Below are positions 1 to 9,591 of a DNA stretch of 64,000 bases, in pieces. The notes beneath the pieces are model-generated. The model searched no databases and had not been told where the DNA came from. It saw only the letters and a list, made by a program, of their open reading frames with translations. The stretch covers positions 62,001 through 126,000 of the forward strand of contig NZ_CP162005.1 in the NCBI RefSeq assembly GCF_040822065.1. The letters are read 5' to 3'. Position 1 is the stretch's first letter. Each line of letters begins with the position of its first letter. Both the position numbers and the translations under genes were made by a program. This DNA comes from Pedobacter sp. WC2423. GTDB taxonomy: Bacteria > Bacteroidota > Bacteroidia > Sphingobacteriales > Sphingobacteriaceae.

Positions 1-764
1 TCAGCAGCTGTGATATAGCCATACTTATTCATTTGTGATAAAGAAACGTTTCTTCTTTCTAACGCTCTTTCAGGATTTCTGATTGGGTTATAAGTAGTCG
101 TTCCTTTCAGCATGCCCACTAACATGGCAGATTCAGGTACGCTTAGTGAATCTGTTTGTTTATCAAAATAAACTCTTGCTGCTGTTTTTATCCCGTAAGC
201 ATTATTTCCGAATGAAACTGTATTCAGGTACATGGTAATAATTTCATTCTTGGAATAGTTGCCTTCCAGTTTTACAGCTGTCATCCATTCTTTTAATTTG
301 GAAACTATGGTTCTGATGACCGGGATATGCTTGATAAAGCCCTGTGATTTGTTATACCTGGTCCGGTACATGTTTTTTGCCAGCTGCTGGGTGATCGTAC
401 TTGCACCTCTTTTATCACCCGTGGCTGTAGAAAGCCCACTTGATAATAATGACCTGAAATCAATCCCCATATGTTTGTAGAAACGGACATCTTCTGTTGC
501 GACCAGTGCATGGATCACACTTGGTGAGATCTGTTTGAAAATAACAGGGGTACGGTTTTCTTTATAATATCTTCCTATTAGCTTCCCATCTGAAGTGTAA
601 AGTTCTGAACCCACACTTTGAGTAGGTAATTTAATGTCCTTGTAGGAAGGAGAGTAGCCGAACAGCCACAGAAAATTCAGTTGAAGTGCACAGAAGAAAA
701 TGATGATACAGAAAATAAATACGGAGAAATAGCGCAGGTATTTATTATGGATCTCTTTAAACAT
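1..764 (-). CDS. Bifunctional penicillin-binding protein 1A-type glycosyltransferase/transpeptidase (N-terminal part)
   Basis: The minus-strand frame is open from ATG at 764 to the window edge (254 codons), so the C-terminal transpeptidase part lies outside. A short cytoplasmic start (MFKEIHNKYLRYFS) precedes one membrane anchor at about residues 14-36. The GT51 family 51 glycosyltransferase motifs follow: ATEDVRFYKHMGID (catalytic Glu), RGASTITQQLAKN, a KLEGNYSKNEI stretch and YLNTVSFGNNAYGI. By family knowledge it polymerises lipid II into glycan strands in the periplasm and cross-links them. No SD-like site is needed to choose this start; it gives a normal short cytoplasmic tail. Confident family call; which PBP1 paralogue it is cannot be decided from the N-terminus. 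Confidence 0.9.
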   Translation of the reverse strand, partial: MFKEIHNKYLRYFSVFIFCIIIFFCALQLNFLWLFGYSPSYKDIKLPTQSVGSELYTSDGKLIGRYYKENRTPVIFKQISPSVIHALVATEDVRFYKHMGIDFRSLLSSGLSTATGDKRGASTITQQLAKNMYRTRYNKSQGFIKHIPVIRTIVSKLKEWMTAVKLEGNYSKNEIITMYLNTVSFGNNAYGIKTAARVYFDKQTDSLSVPESAMLVGMLKGTTTYNPIRNPERALERRNVSLSQMNKYGYITAA

Positions 765-1006
765 ATAGTATGGTCAAAAAATTAGTAAAACTTGTAAGCT
801 TGCTGAGCCTATATCCAAATCAAACCTTTAAACGAAAGGGTTGGATTCTTAAGTATATATACTGGAAATATAGCTCAATTTAGAAGGCAAAGAAAGACAA
901 TTTAAACCAAATTCAGAATTTTATAAATAAGAAATAGATGCAGGCAGTATTTGATATGGCTTGATTTTTGGTAAATTCAAATCCCGTCTGTTCAGATGCG
1001 ATTTAA

Positions 1007-1900
1007 ATGATACTATCCATGAGTAAAGAAACCAGCCGCTTTTTAGCGCCCGCAGGTCAAAAAATAAAGTTAAAAGACTACAGTACCCATTATAATGGAG
1101 ATTTGGGTAAGAAAGTTGGTAAGGCAACACTCGCCTCTATTAAGGAAAGATTAAGCAATCACCAGGAAACATTATATGCTGAAAATTCACATTCTGTACT
1201 GATTATTTTTCAGGCGATGGATGCCGCAGGAAAGGATAGTGCAATTTCACATGTGATGTCTGGTTTAAATCCACAAGGTTGCCAGGTATTTAGTTTTAAA
1301 ACCCCAAATTCCAATGAGTATGCGCATGATTTTTTATGGAGACATTATCTTGCGCTGCCCCAGAGAGGAAGAATTGGTATCCATAACCGGTCACATTACG
1401 AAAATGTACTGGTTTGTAAGGTTCACCCTGAATATATATTAAATGAAAGAATTCCAGGATATGATGAGGTTAAAAAAGTGGACAAGAACTTTTGGAAAGC
1501 ACGTTATGAAAGCATCCGTAATTTCGAGAAACAGCTTACTGAGAATGGTACGGTGATTCTTAAGTTCTTTCTTAATGTTTCGCAGGATGAACAAAAGGTG
1601 CGTTTTCTGGATCGGATAAATGATCCTTCAAAAAACTGGAAGTTCTCCTCTGCAGATATTGCTGAAAGAGCACTCTGGAAAGATTATATGGTGGCCTACG
1701 AAGATGCAATTACAGAAACATCCACTGAAAATGCTCCATGGTATATTATTCCTGCTGATAAAAAGTGGTTTGCCCGTTTGACCATCAGCCAGATCCTGGA
1801 AGAGACTTTCAAAGGAATGAAACTCAAATATCCTGTATTGCCGGAGGGAGAAATGGATAAATTAGAGGGATATAAGAAAAACTTAATGGGGGAAGGGTAA
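1007..1900 (+). CDS. ppk2: PPK2-family polyphosphate:nucleotide phosphotransferase
   Basis: A 297-residue soluble protein of the usual length for single-domain PPK2. It has the Walker-A-like loop QAMDAAGKDSAI (residues 68-79), the Walker-B-like segment HNRSHYENVLVCKVHP and a lid region rich in basic residues. PPK2 enzymes move phosphate between inorganic polyphosphate and nucleotides; the DAAGKD form of the loop resembles class III enzymes that phosphorylate AMP or ADP, but class is an inference. A second in-frame ATG at 1019 (MSKETSRF) is an equally good start. It is transcribed alone and is followed by a perfect hairpin shared with the convergent MACPF gene. Confidence 0.9.
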   Translation: MILSMSKETSRFLAPAGQKIKLKDYSTHYNGDLGKKVGKATLASIKERLSNHQETLYAENSHSVLIIFQAMDAAGKDSAISHVMSGLNPQGCQVFSFKTPNSNEYAHDFLWRHYLALPQRGRIGIHNRSHYENVLVCKVHPEYILNERIPGYDEVKKVDKNFWKARYESIRNFEKQLTENGTVILKFFLNVSQDEQKVRFLDRINDPSKNWKFSSADIAERALWKDYMVAYEDAITETSTENAPWYIIPADKKWFARLTISQILEETFKGMKLKYPVLPEGEMDKLEGYKKNLMGEG

Positions 1901-1915
1901 GGTTAAAAGTTTATA

Positions 1916-1962
1916 GAGCTATCGTAAGTCCCATTCATTAACAGATGGACTTACGATAGCTC
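1916..1962. terminator. Bidirectional terminator-like hairpin
   Basis: Perfect 16-bp inverted repeat: arms 1916-1931 and 1947-1962 with a 15-nt loop. It lies between the convergent stop codons of the PPK2 gene and the MACPF gene. There is no long T-tract on either side, so it may work as an mRNA 3'-end stabiliser as much as an intrinsic terminator. Confidence 0.6.
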
Positions 1963-1977
1963 AAGTTATGAATCAGA

Positions 1978-3612
1978 TTATAATCCGATAATTGTGTATT
2001 GCGCTAAAGTTCTCGGATCGATATTCTCAATAGGCATACTATTAACCCAGGCTCTTATACCATAGGTATCAAGGACATAATCATCATGAATAGCATAAGC
2101 CAATTTCTTATTATTGCCAGCTTGGAATAGATAAGTAATTCTGCTATTAGGATCTGTAAATTTTTTCATTTCACCCTCCTTCAGACCAAGAAATTGTACA
2201 TTGACAGTTTTACTCGATCCTAGATAAAATTCAGTTGGATTAGCAGTAATCTTCATTTTATAAAAATCCCCTCTATTTCCTTTAAATCTATTTGCGATCT
2301 CCATAAATTTTTGATTGTCACCAATTACGATAAAGCCATCCTGCTCAGGGCTTGTGGATTCAAACATGATCAAATCGCCAAATCGTGTTACTAAATACAT
2401 ACATACTAAAGCTAGCTGATTAGTTATTCGTATTTTTCTTATTTCTATTTTTGGTTCCTGGAAACTCCTAACATTCATTTGTCCTAAATGATGTTTTTGA
2501 AGACCTTGCTTGAAATTTTCTTCTAAAATATAATCTGTTATTGGGCTTAATCCATTATCATTTATGCCAATTAATTTATGAGTCGACAAGTCGTTTAAAG
2601 AAGCCATCCAACCTGATAAGTTAATATCTACATCTTCAACTTTTTTTGGCACTGTAAAACTTCCGAAAGTTTTTGAGCCTCCAACCGTTTTTACTGACAT
2701 GGTAAAATCACTTATTTCCTTCGATATTGATGTAGAACCATTACTCTTTTTTCCGAAACCAAAATCTCCTGATATTTTACCTTCAGTATCTTTGCCAGCT
2801 TTAAATCCATAGGATGCATTAATGGAATTGTCCATATCAGTTTCTTTAGTCGCATCAGAAGTTGACTTTGCATACACACCGCTATAGACTGCATCCGTTT
2901 TTCCTCCGGTTAAAAAATCTGTTAAGATAAAATAGCCATAGGTGTCCACAAATTCTCCCATTGGATTATTATAAATTTCGTTTAAAAATGTTTTATCTAA
3001 ATATTTTGCTGCAATCTGGCTCTTAACATTTGTTGTATTTAAAAAAGAATATGATACTCCTTTTATTTTTACTGACAACTCACCAAAAATTCTTTTATTT
3101 TCATTTACTACTACTGATGAAAAAACTTCATCCATGCTACGTTTGGCGCCAATTGAAAATAGTCCTAAATTAAGGTTGAAACCGCCGCTTATTTTCTTAG
3201 TATAGTTACTTTTACTCTCATATCTGTCAAAAGAAGTGTAAGAGAAACTATTAGCTATACCAGTTCCTATGTCTTTTGGTAGGTAGTATCCTGGATTTTC
3301 ATTTAAAAATTTCTCAATATCTATTACTTTAAATCTTACACTTTCAGCATTCCCATCTAAATTAGTATTCAATAAATAAGATCGGCCTAAATAATATCTT
3401 AAATCCAAAATCTCATCCGGTATAGAATTAACTGAGATTTTGCCATTTTTTTCATTTTTCTTATTTGTTAAAACAAGAGGAGAGTTTGGATCTCTGTCCT
3501 GTAACAGAATATCTTTTGAATCTCCATTTATTTCAATGGACTGATGATCCTGATTTTTTTTACATGAAGAGACCATTAATAAAATAAGAATTAGGTAAAT
3601 GTTATTTTTCAT
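1978..3612 (-). CDS. MACPF (membrane attack complex/perforin) domain lipoprotein
   Basis: A 544-residue protein with a lipoprotein signal peptide (lipobox VSSC, Cys17). The central region carries the MACPF signature: YGYFILTDFLTGG at about residues 225-237, matching the family pattern of an aromatic/Gly pair, a spacer and a Gly-Gly turn. The flanking segments (residues ~120-350) are Ser/Thr/Gly-rich alternating strands, as expected for the sheet and the pore-forming hairpin regions. The C-terminal ~190 residues match no family I know. Bacteroidota MACPF proteins include secreted or surface toxins that kill related strains, but the role here is inference. It is a single gene between a convergent PPK2 gene and the divergent B12 operon, and by eye is more AT-rich than its neighbours, which would fit transfer. 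Confidence 0.8.
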   Translation of the reverse strand: MKNNIYLILILLMVSSCKKNQDHQSIEINGDSKDILLQDRDPNSPLVLTNKKNEKNGKISVNSIPDEILDLRYYLGRSYLLNTNLDGNAESVRFKVIDIEKFLNENPGYYLPKDIGTGIANSFSYTSFDRYESKSNYTKKISGGFNLNLGLFSIGAKRSMDEVFSSVVVNENKRIFGELSVKIKGVSYSFLNTTNVKSQIAAKYLDKTFLNEIYNNPMGEFVDTYGYFILTDFLTGGKTDAVYSGVYAKSTSDATKETDMDNSINASYGFKAGKDTEGKISGDFGFGKKSNGSTSISKEISDFTMSVKTVGGSKTFGSFTVPKKVEDVDINLSGWMASLNDLSTHKLIGINDNGLSPITDYILEENFKQGLQKHHLGQMNVRSFQEPKIEIRKIRITNQLALVCMYLVTRFGDLIMFESTSPEQDGFIVIGDNQKFMEIANRFKGNRGDFYKMKITANPTEFYLGSSKTVNVQFLGLKEGEMKKFTDPNSRITYLFQAGNNKKLAYAIHDDYVLDTYGIRAWVNSMPIENIDPRTLAQYTIIGL

Positions 3613-3784
3613 TGTTTTTAATTTAATTATAATTATGATTTATAGGGTGTAATGATAAGAAATATTTATTAATAAAATAATAATTTTTATTTTTATTAAA
3701 AATTATTATTTTTTTGATAAACTTCCATTAAAAGAAAAGTTGGGTATCAATATTTTACGTAGTTATTTAGAATTATATAGTTTC

Positions 3785-3817
3785 TTTAATTCTATGTCGC
3801 TTATTTTAATAACTTTG
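3785..3817 (+). promoter_or_regulatory. Bacteroidota-type promoter of the B12 operon
   Basis: TAACTTTG at 3810-3817 matches the TAnnTTTG -7 consensus exactly. A TTTA (3785-3788) sits 21 nt upstream in the place of the -33 TTTG. Transcription would start near 3823-3826, at the 5' edge of the riboswitch, which supports the call. Confidence 0.5.
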
Positions 3818-3824
3818 TATTGCT

Positions 3825-3995
3825 TTTGGTTCCTGATCTCAACAATCAGGATTAAAAGGGAATATGGTGTAAATCCATAACTGTCCCGCAGCTGTAAGCT
3901 CCTTAACGGAATCCATATCCAGCCACTCGTGTTTAAAACCATGGGGAAGGCATGAATCTCCGGGAGTAAGTCAGAAGACCTGCCTCCAGCCTTAT
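3825..3995 (+). promoter_or_regulatory. Cobalamin (adenosylcobalamin) riboswitch
   Basis: The leader holds the conserved B12 box (AAGTCAGAAGACCTGCC, 3968-3984) preceded by GGGAA-type and GCAGC-type core segments (AACTGTCCCGCAGCTGTAAG near 3879-3898) and a CCACTCG-like segment at about 3923. The downstream gene is a BtuB-like receptor, the classic regulated target. A small stem (4003-4010 with 4018-4024) lies between the aptamer and the start codon and may form part of the expression platform. By family behaviour, bound cobalamin would lower expression of the operon. Confidence 0.92.
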
Positions 3996-4096
3996 AATTT
4001 CATAGCTTTCGGGGATTGAAGCTAGGGGTGAATGCTTTTTATTGACGTAATCATTTCCTTAATCTGCTGTTTGCTGTGGGTAACCCTCACAACAAA

Positions 4097-6136
4097 ATGA
4101 CTAAAAGAAAATTTGCCTTAGATGGCATCTGTAATTCTTTTTTCGGCTTTTCTGCTATAGTATGGCTTGGGGTTTTTGTGCCTTATAATTCTTCTGCGCA
4201 AACCGATTCTGTTAAAAAAGCGAATGACCTGAAAGAAGTTTTTATTCGTGCTATAAAACTTGGCAAACGCCAGCTTTCCGCTTCTCCATTACAAATCTTG
4301 TCTGGTAAAGATCTTGAAAGATTAAACAGTTTATCTGTTGCAGATGCAATCCGGTTTTTCTCCGGTGTACAATTGAAAGATTATGGAGGGATAGGAGGCT
4401 TAAAGACGATTAATGTCAGAAGTATGGGGACTAACCATACTGCTGTATTTTATGATGGTGTGCAATTAGGAAATGCACAAAACGGACAAGTCGATCTGGG
4501 CAAATTCTCCTTAGATAATATTGAAGAAATAGAACTTTATAATGGGCAAAAGAGTACCATTTTCCAATCCGCAAGAGGTTTCGCCTCCGGAAGTTCTTTA
4601 TACCTGAATGCTAAACAACCTGAGTTTGAAAATGGACAGACCGATCATCTCAAAGCTTCTGTTAAAGGGGGATCATTCGGGCTGATTAATCCTAGTGTGT
4701 TATGGCAGCATAAAATCAGTGATGCAGTTTCGGCCTCTTTGAGTACAGAATATAAAAATGCCAATGGCCGCTATAAGTTCAGGTATACCAATGGGGTTTA
4801 TGACAGCACATTTGTAAGAAAAAACGCAGATATAGAAACGATGCGTGTGGAGGCCGGATTGAATGGTAAATTACAGGATAGTAGTGTCTGGGCAGCTAAA
4901 GTTTATTATTATAAAGATCATCAGGGACTGCCTGGTGCAATTGTGAGCAATAGGTATGACTTTACCCAACGCTTATGGAATGAGAACTTTTTTGTACAAT
5001 CCAGCTATAAAAAAGAAAAGGGAAGATATAACCTGATGGCCTCAGCAAAATATGCGCAGGACTATGTGCGGTATCTGGATCCTGATTTTGTCAAAGACGA
5101 TGGATTCCTGGACAATAGATTCAAACAACGGGAGCTTTATTTATCGCTGACCAACCGCTATAAAATCAATTCATTCTGGGACGTTGTTTTATCAGGTGAT
5201 TATCAGTATAACACGCTGGATGCAAATCTCGACTACTTTGCTTATCCCACCAGAAACACCTTTTTGACGGCACTGGCTACTCTAATCCATTTCGATAGAA
5301 TAGATGTGCAGGCCAATTTACTCAGCACTTATGTAAATGATAAAGTAAAGCAGTTTTTCTCTGCCGGAAACAAAAATGAACTTACGCCTACAGTAATGGT
5401 TTCGTGGCAGCCATTTGACCACCTGAAGGAATTCCGTATACGTAGTTTTTACAAGAGCATTTTTCGTATGCCTACTTTTAACGATTTGTATTATACCTCT
5501 ATTGGCAATACACTGCTCAAACCAGAGTATACGAAGCAATATGACCTGGGATTTACCTATATCAAAGTGTTTAAAGGCCATAGATTGCAACAAATATCAA
5601 TTCAGACTGATGCTTACTATAATAGCGTAAAGAACAAAATTGTTGCTGTACCAAGCGCAAATCTGTTCCGCTGGAGCATGCAAAACTTAGGAAAAGTACA
5701 AATTAAAGGGTTGGATGTGAATATTCAGACGGCATGGGGCATCATGGCGGACCTTTCGTTAACTACCGGGTTAACTTATACCTATCAGCAAGCGCTGAAC
5801 GTAACCAATAAAAACCTGAACTATAGAAATCAAATTGTATATACACCTGTAAATAGTGGTTCCTTCATTTTGGGGGCTGACTGGAAAAATCTGGCTATGA
5901 ATTATAGTTATATCTATGTCGGTCAGCGGTTTAATCAGGGGGCTAATAATGTATATAATTATGTGCCAGCCTGGTATACACATGACATTGCCTTTCATTA
6001 TACCAAAATGTTGAAGCACGATCGCTTCCGCCTTTCTGCTGAAGTAAACAACTTCCTGAATCAATATTACGATGTGATTGCCAATTTCCCGATGCCCGGC
6101 CGCTCTTACCGTTTCACTTTAGCTTACTCTTATTAA
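4097..6136 (+). CDS. btuB: BtuB-like TonB-dependent vitamin B12 outer-membrane receptor
   Basis: The 679-residue protein from ATG 4097 has a signal peptide ending near NSSAQ, a plug domain (about residues 45-160, with ISG-type and IEEIELYNG motifs) and a 22-strand-type barrel with an aromatic C-terminus (...YRFTLAYSY). It has no carboxypeptidase-like N-terminal extension and no SusD partner, unlike Bacteroidota polysaccharide receptors. Its position behind a cobalamin riboswitch and ahead of BtuG-like lipoproteins sets the substrate. A GTG at 4076 would also open the frame, but the ATG at 4097 gives a better signal peptide (MTKRKFALDG start). First gene of a four-gene operon. Confidence 0.88.
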   Translation: MTKRKFALDGICNSFFGFSAIVWLGVFVPYNSSAQTDSVKKANDLKEVFIRAIKLGKRQLSASPLQILSGKDLERLNSLSVADAIRFFSGVQLKDYGGIGGLKTINVRSMGTNHTAVFYDGVQLGNAQNGQVDLGKFSLDNIEEIELYNGQKSTIFQSARGFASGSSLYLNAKQPEFENGQTDHLKASVKGGSFGLINPSVLWQHKISDAVSASLSTEYKNANGRYKFRYTNGVYDSTFVRKNADIETMRVEAGLNGKLQDSSVWAAKVYYYKDHQGLPGAIVSNRYDFTQRLWNENFFVQSSYKKEKGRYNLMASAKYAQDYVRYLDPDFVKDDGFLDNRFKQRELYLSLTNRYKINSFWDVVLSGDYQYNTLDANLDYFAYPTRNTFLTALATLIHFDRIDVQANLLSTYVNDKVKQFFSAGNKNELTPTVMVSWQPFDHLKEFRIRSFYKSIFRMPTFNDLYYTSIGNTLLKPEYTKQYDLGFTYIKVFKGHRLQQISIQTDAYYNSVKNKIVAVPSANLFRWSMQNLGKVQIKGLDVNIQTAWGIMADLSLTTGLTYTYQQALNVTNKNLNYRNQIVYTPVNSGSFILGADWKNLAMNYSYIYVGQRFNQGANNVYNYVPAWYTHDIAFHYTKMLKHDRFRLSAEVNNFLNQYYDVIANFPMPGRSYRFTLAYSY

Positions 6137-6159
6137 AATATAACCTTAAATAATCAAAC

Positions 6160-7296
6160 ATGAAAAAACAGCTCCTTTATCGTTTATCACTGGCCGTTAT
6201 GTTGTCAGCATCCCTGTTTTCGTGCAGGAAGGATCCTCAGCCAGCTCCAGAACAAGTCGAAATACTGGAACCAACACCGTCTGGTCCTGTAAAAGGTCTT
6301 TATCTGCTCAATGAAGGCAATATGAATATGAATAAAGCCTCATTGGACTATCTGGATTTAGCAACCGGTGTATATCGCCGGAATATCTATAACCAGGCCA
6401 ATCCTGAAATCGTTAAAGGATTGGGTGATGTAGGTAATGATATAGGTGTATATGGTTCTAAAGTATATGTAGTGGTGAATCTTTCTCATAAAATAGAGGT
6501 TTTGAATGCTAAAACAGGTAAAAAACTGGGTCAAATTCCCTTGGTAAGTGCCAGATATATTACTTTCTATAAGGGCAAAGCTTATGCAAGTGCCTACTTA
6601 GGTGCTTTAGGTGACCCTACAGCAGGTAATGGGGTTGTTATTGAGATTGACACCGCAACGCTTACTGAAAAAAGACGTGTTGAAGTTGGCCGTCAGCCAG
6701 AAGAGCTGGCTGTAGTGAGAGGTAAATTATTTGTAGCCAATTCTGGCGGTTACAGTGCTACAAATTATGAAAGAACGGTTTCTGTGATTGATCTGAATAG
6801 CTTTCAGGTAACCAATAAGATTGATGTGGCTATTAATCTTCATCGTCTGAAGGCAGATAAGTATGGTGATTTATATGTGAGTTCAAGAGGTGATTACTTT
6901 GATATACCTTCGAAACTTTTCGTGATTGATACCCAGACTGAAAAGGTGAAAAAATCATTTGATATTGGGGTTAGTGAAATCGTAATAGATGGTGATCTTG
7001 CTTATTACTATAGTACTGAGTATAGTTATGAAACAGATAAAAACAAAATTACCTATGGAATGATTGATGTGAAAACAGAGACTCCATTGAGCAAGAGTTT
7101 CATTACCGATGGTACAAATGAAAAAATAACAGTTCCATATGGAATTGCGGTTAACCCGATTACCAAAGATGTATTTGTAACTGACGCGAAGGATTATGTT
7201 TCTCCAGGTACATTATATTGTTTTACTCCTGCGGGCATAAAGAAACTTGAAGTAACCACAGGTGATATTCCTGCACATTTTGCTTTTGTTTATTAA
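6160..7296 (+). CDS. btuG: BtuG-like surface lipoprotein (DUF5074/YVTN beta-propeller)
   Basis: A 378-residue lipoprotein (lipobox LFSC, Cys22) followed by a seven-bladed propeller-like repeat series: blades such as GVYGSKVYVVVNLSHKIEV, GKLFVANSGG and ERTVSVIDLNSF recur about every 45 residues. In Bacteroides, BtuG is a propeller lipoprotein that caps BtuB, binds cobalamin extremely tightly and hands it to the receptor. Gene order (directly after btuB, 23-nt gap), riboswitch control and fold all fit. Ortholog status is inferred from context and fold. Confidence 0.75.
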   Translation: MKKQLLYRLSLAVMLSASLFSCRKDPQPAPEQVEILEPTPSGPVKGLYLLNEGNMNMNKASLDYLDLATGVYRRNIYNQANPEIVKGLGDVGNDIGVYGSKVYVVVNLSHKIEVLNAKTGKKLGQIPLVSARYITFYKGKAYASAYLGALGDPTAGNGVVIEIDTATLTEKRRVEVGRQPEELAVVRGKLFVANSGGYSATNYERTVSVIDLNSFQVTNKIDVAINLHRLKADKYGDLYVSSRGDYFDIPSKLFVIDTQTEKVKKSFDIGVSEIVIDGDLAYYYSTEYSYETDKNKITYGMIDVKTETPLSKSFITDGTNEKITVPYGIAVNPITKDVFVTDAKDYVSPGTLYCFTPAGIKKLEVTTGDIPAHFAFVY

Positions 7297-7316
7297 CCAA
7301 TCAACCAGATATAACT

Positions 7317-8222
7317 ATGAACACAAATTTAAAACCTCTTTTAATCGCACTCATGGGGGCTGCTGTATTTGCAGGATGTAAAAAAGATGTAAACAATGCC
7401 AATGGGGTAAAACCTGGAAAAGAAGTAAATGCTGTAAACAGTAAATTCATCTCTAAGGTATATGAATACCTGCCTGCACCAGGACAATTTATTAATGAAA
7501 GTCTGGGCAGTTTAGCTGGTGCACAGCGTATCATTGGTGATGTGAGCCAGACTGGTATGGTTTCCCTTGGTGGCTACGGTGGGTATATCGTTTTTGGCTT
7601 TGATCATTCCGTAATCAACAGGGTAGGACATGATTTTACTATTTATGGTAATCCTTTAGGCCCCGTATTGCAATGGTCTGAACCAGGTATTGTAATGGTT
7701 AGCCAGGATGCTAATGGCAATGGTCTGCCTGATGATGCGTGGTATGAAGTTGCTGGTAGTGAATATACTTCACCAAGTACGATTAAGAATTATCAGATTA
7801 CTTATACTAATCCAAAAGCTACTGCCGATGTAAATTGGACAGATAATCAAGGTAATTCCGGAAAGGTACAAGTTAACCAGTTTCATAGACATAACTATTA
7901 CCCGCTGTTTGCACAAAATCAAGAAACGCTTACGTTTAACGGAACATTATTAAGATCTACATGGGGTATGGAAGGTAGCGTCTATGTTAACCGTGCTTTT
8001 ACTTATGGATATGCTGATAGCTGGTCAACGGGTGATTATTATGAGCAGAATATGTTCAACTCGTTTGATATTGCCTGGGCTGTTAATAGTGCTGGTCAGC
8101 CGGCTAATCTTTCGAAAATAGATTTCATTAAGGTTTATACCGGACAGAATGAAAAAGGAAATACGATGTTAGGTGAAATTTCGACCGAAGTGAGAGGTGC
8201 CGTAGATTTAAATATTAACTAA
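7317..8222 (+). CDS. Surface lipoprotein of the B12 operon, function unknown
   Basis: A 301-residue lipoprotein (lipobox VFAGC, Cys20). A Gly/Tyr-rich N-terminal strand region (VSLGGYGGYIVFGF) is followed by a calcium-loop-like motif, DANGNGLPDDAW, and a beta-rich C-terminal half ending in a pattern (DFIKVYTGQNE) like a jelly-roll edge. Similar proteins sit in B12 loci of Bacteroidota next to BtuG; a role in surface cobalamin capture (as for the BtuH lipoproteins) is possible but not shown by the sequence. 20 nt after the btuG-like gene and 8 nt before the next one, so co-transcribed. Confidence 0.6.
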   Translation: MNTNLKPLLIALMGAAVFAGCKKDVNNANGVKPGKEVNAVNSKFISKVYEYLPAPGQFINESLGSLAGAQRIIGDVSQTGMVSLGGYGGYIVFGFDHSVINRVGHDFTIYGNPLGPVLQWSEPGIVMVSQDANGNGLPDDAWYEVAGSEYTSPSTIKNYQITYTNPKATADVNWTDNQGNSGKVQVNQFHRHNYYPLFAQNQETLTFNGTLLRSTWGMEGSVYVNRAFTYGYADSWSTGDYYEQNMFNSFDIAWAVNSAGQPANLSKIDFIKVYTGQNEKGNTMLGEISTEVRGAVDLNIN

Positions 8223-8230
8223 TACAATCA

Positions 8231-9565
8231 ATGAATTTTAAAAAATTAATACCTTATTTATTTGCCGGTTTATCTATGCTGGCCATTGCTTCATGTAAAA
8301 AGGATAATGAAAAAGAGCTTTTGCTTCAGCCACAGGCCACAGAATCTTTAAAGAACAATGGAAAGGATTCTATTACAGTTAGTGATACCCTGTTATTACA
8401 TCCAAAGCTTGCCAATACTAAAAATGCGATTTACAGCTGGACAGTGAATGGTGCGCGTACCGGATCTGATTCTGTATTTACATTTAAAGCGATAAATAAA
8501 GGAGATTTTAAGATAAGTTTTAAAGCAGCTACTCCTGGTGGTGAAGTCACTGTTGATTACCAGATCCACGTTTGGGATAAATATGAGAATGGTTTTTACC
8601 TTGTGAATGAAGGCTGGTTCGGACATGGAACAGGAACGGTAAGTTTTTACCGGTACAATACCAATAAAATGGAGGATAGCATCTTTGTCAAAGAAAACCC
8701 TGCGAAAGATCTGAATCCGGTATCTTCTACTTTACAATCAGGCGTTGTTTTTAAAAACAAATTCTACCTGGTTTCAAAGGTAGGAGGGCCGATGGTAGTT
8801 ACCGATGAATACAGTATGAAAGAACTGGCACGGGTACCAAGTCAGGGTGGCAATGACTGGCGCTCATTTGTGGGTATTAGTGAGACTAAAGGTCTTCTGA
8901 GCTCAGGTAAAGGAGTGTTTCCGGTTGATTTAAATACATTGGCTATCGGCAGGACGATTGATGGTGTAGGTGGTCAGGTTGGCGATATGATCAAACAAGG
9001 TGATTACATTTTTGTGCTTTCTTCAACAGATGGTATAGTGATCCTGAATGCCGCCGACAATAAAGTAGTGAAAAAGATTGCTGGTGCTTCTGTAGGTTTC
9101 ACCCGTACGATGGATGGAAATATCTGGGCTGCGGGAGGTACTAAGCTGTTTAAAATCAATGCTGCACTGGATGTTGAATCAATTACAGCTCCTTTTACAG
9201 TTTTTGGTTCATGGGGTGCATGGCATCCTGGATCTATTACTGCTTCTACCAAAGAGAATGCTGTTTTTATTGCTAAAAATGGATCTTTTAGTGGTGGTAC
9301 AACGATCTATAAATATATTTCCGGAAGTACTGCTTCTTTGCAAGCTCCTTTTTTAACCTTACCTGCAGGTAAGATACTTTACGGTGCTGGTTTAAGCTAT
9401 AATGCAAAGTTGGATCAGTTATTGGTCAGTACTGTACAGTCTGGCTTCGGAGAAAACTTTAGTGTAAACAACTTATATTTCTATGATCCGATAACAGCTG
9501 TCATTAAAAAGACAGTTTCTTATAATGGTTATTACTTTCCTTCGGTAATCGTAGCCCATCAATAA
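8231..9565 (+). CDS. PKD-like plus DUF5074 propeller lipoprotein (second BtuG-like protein)
   Basis: A 444-residue lipoprotein (lipobox AIASC, Cys22). Residues ~35-115 form a PKD-like strand domain (IYSWTVNGARTGSDSVF) and the rest a propeller of DUF5074 type beginning with GFYLVNEGWFGHGTGTVSFY, closely parallel to the LYLLNEGNMNMNKASLDY opening of the earlier propeller protein in the operon. The operon therefore encodes two propeller lipoproteins. It could bind a different corrinoid or extend the BtuB cap; that is inference. Last gene, followed by a strong terminator. Confidence 0.7.
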   Translation: MNFKKLIPYLFAGLSMLAIASCKKDNEKELLLQPQATESLKNNGKDSITVSDTLLLHPKLANTKNAIYSWTVNGARTGSDSVFTFKAINKGDFKISFKAATPGGEVTVDYQIHVWDKYENGFYLVNEGWFGHGTGTVSFYRYNTNKMEDSIFVKENPAKDLNPVSSTLQSGVVFKNKFYLVSKVGGPMVVTDEYSMKELARVPSQGGNDWRSFVGISETKGLLSSGKGVFPVDLNTLAIGRTIDGVGGQVGDMIKQGDYIFVLSSTDGIVILNAADNKVVKKIAGASVGFTRTMDGNIWAAGGTKLFKINAALDVESITAPFTVFGSWGAWHPGSITASTKENAVFIAKNGSFSGGTTIYKYISGSTASLQAPFLTLPAGKILYGAGLSYNAKLDQLLVSTVQSGFGENFSVNNLYFYDPITAVIKKTVSYNGYYFPSVIVAHQ

Positions 9566-9591
9566 ATCAATAAGATCTTGTGTGTGTTGTG

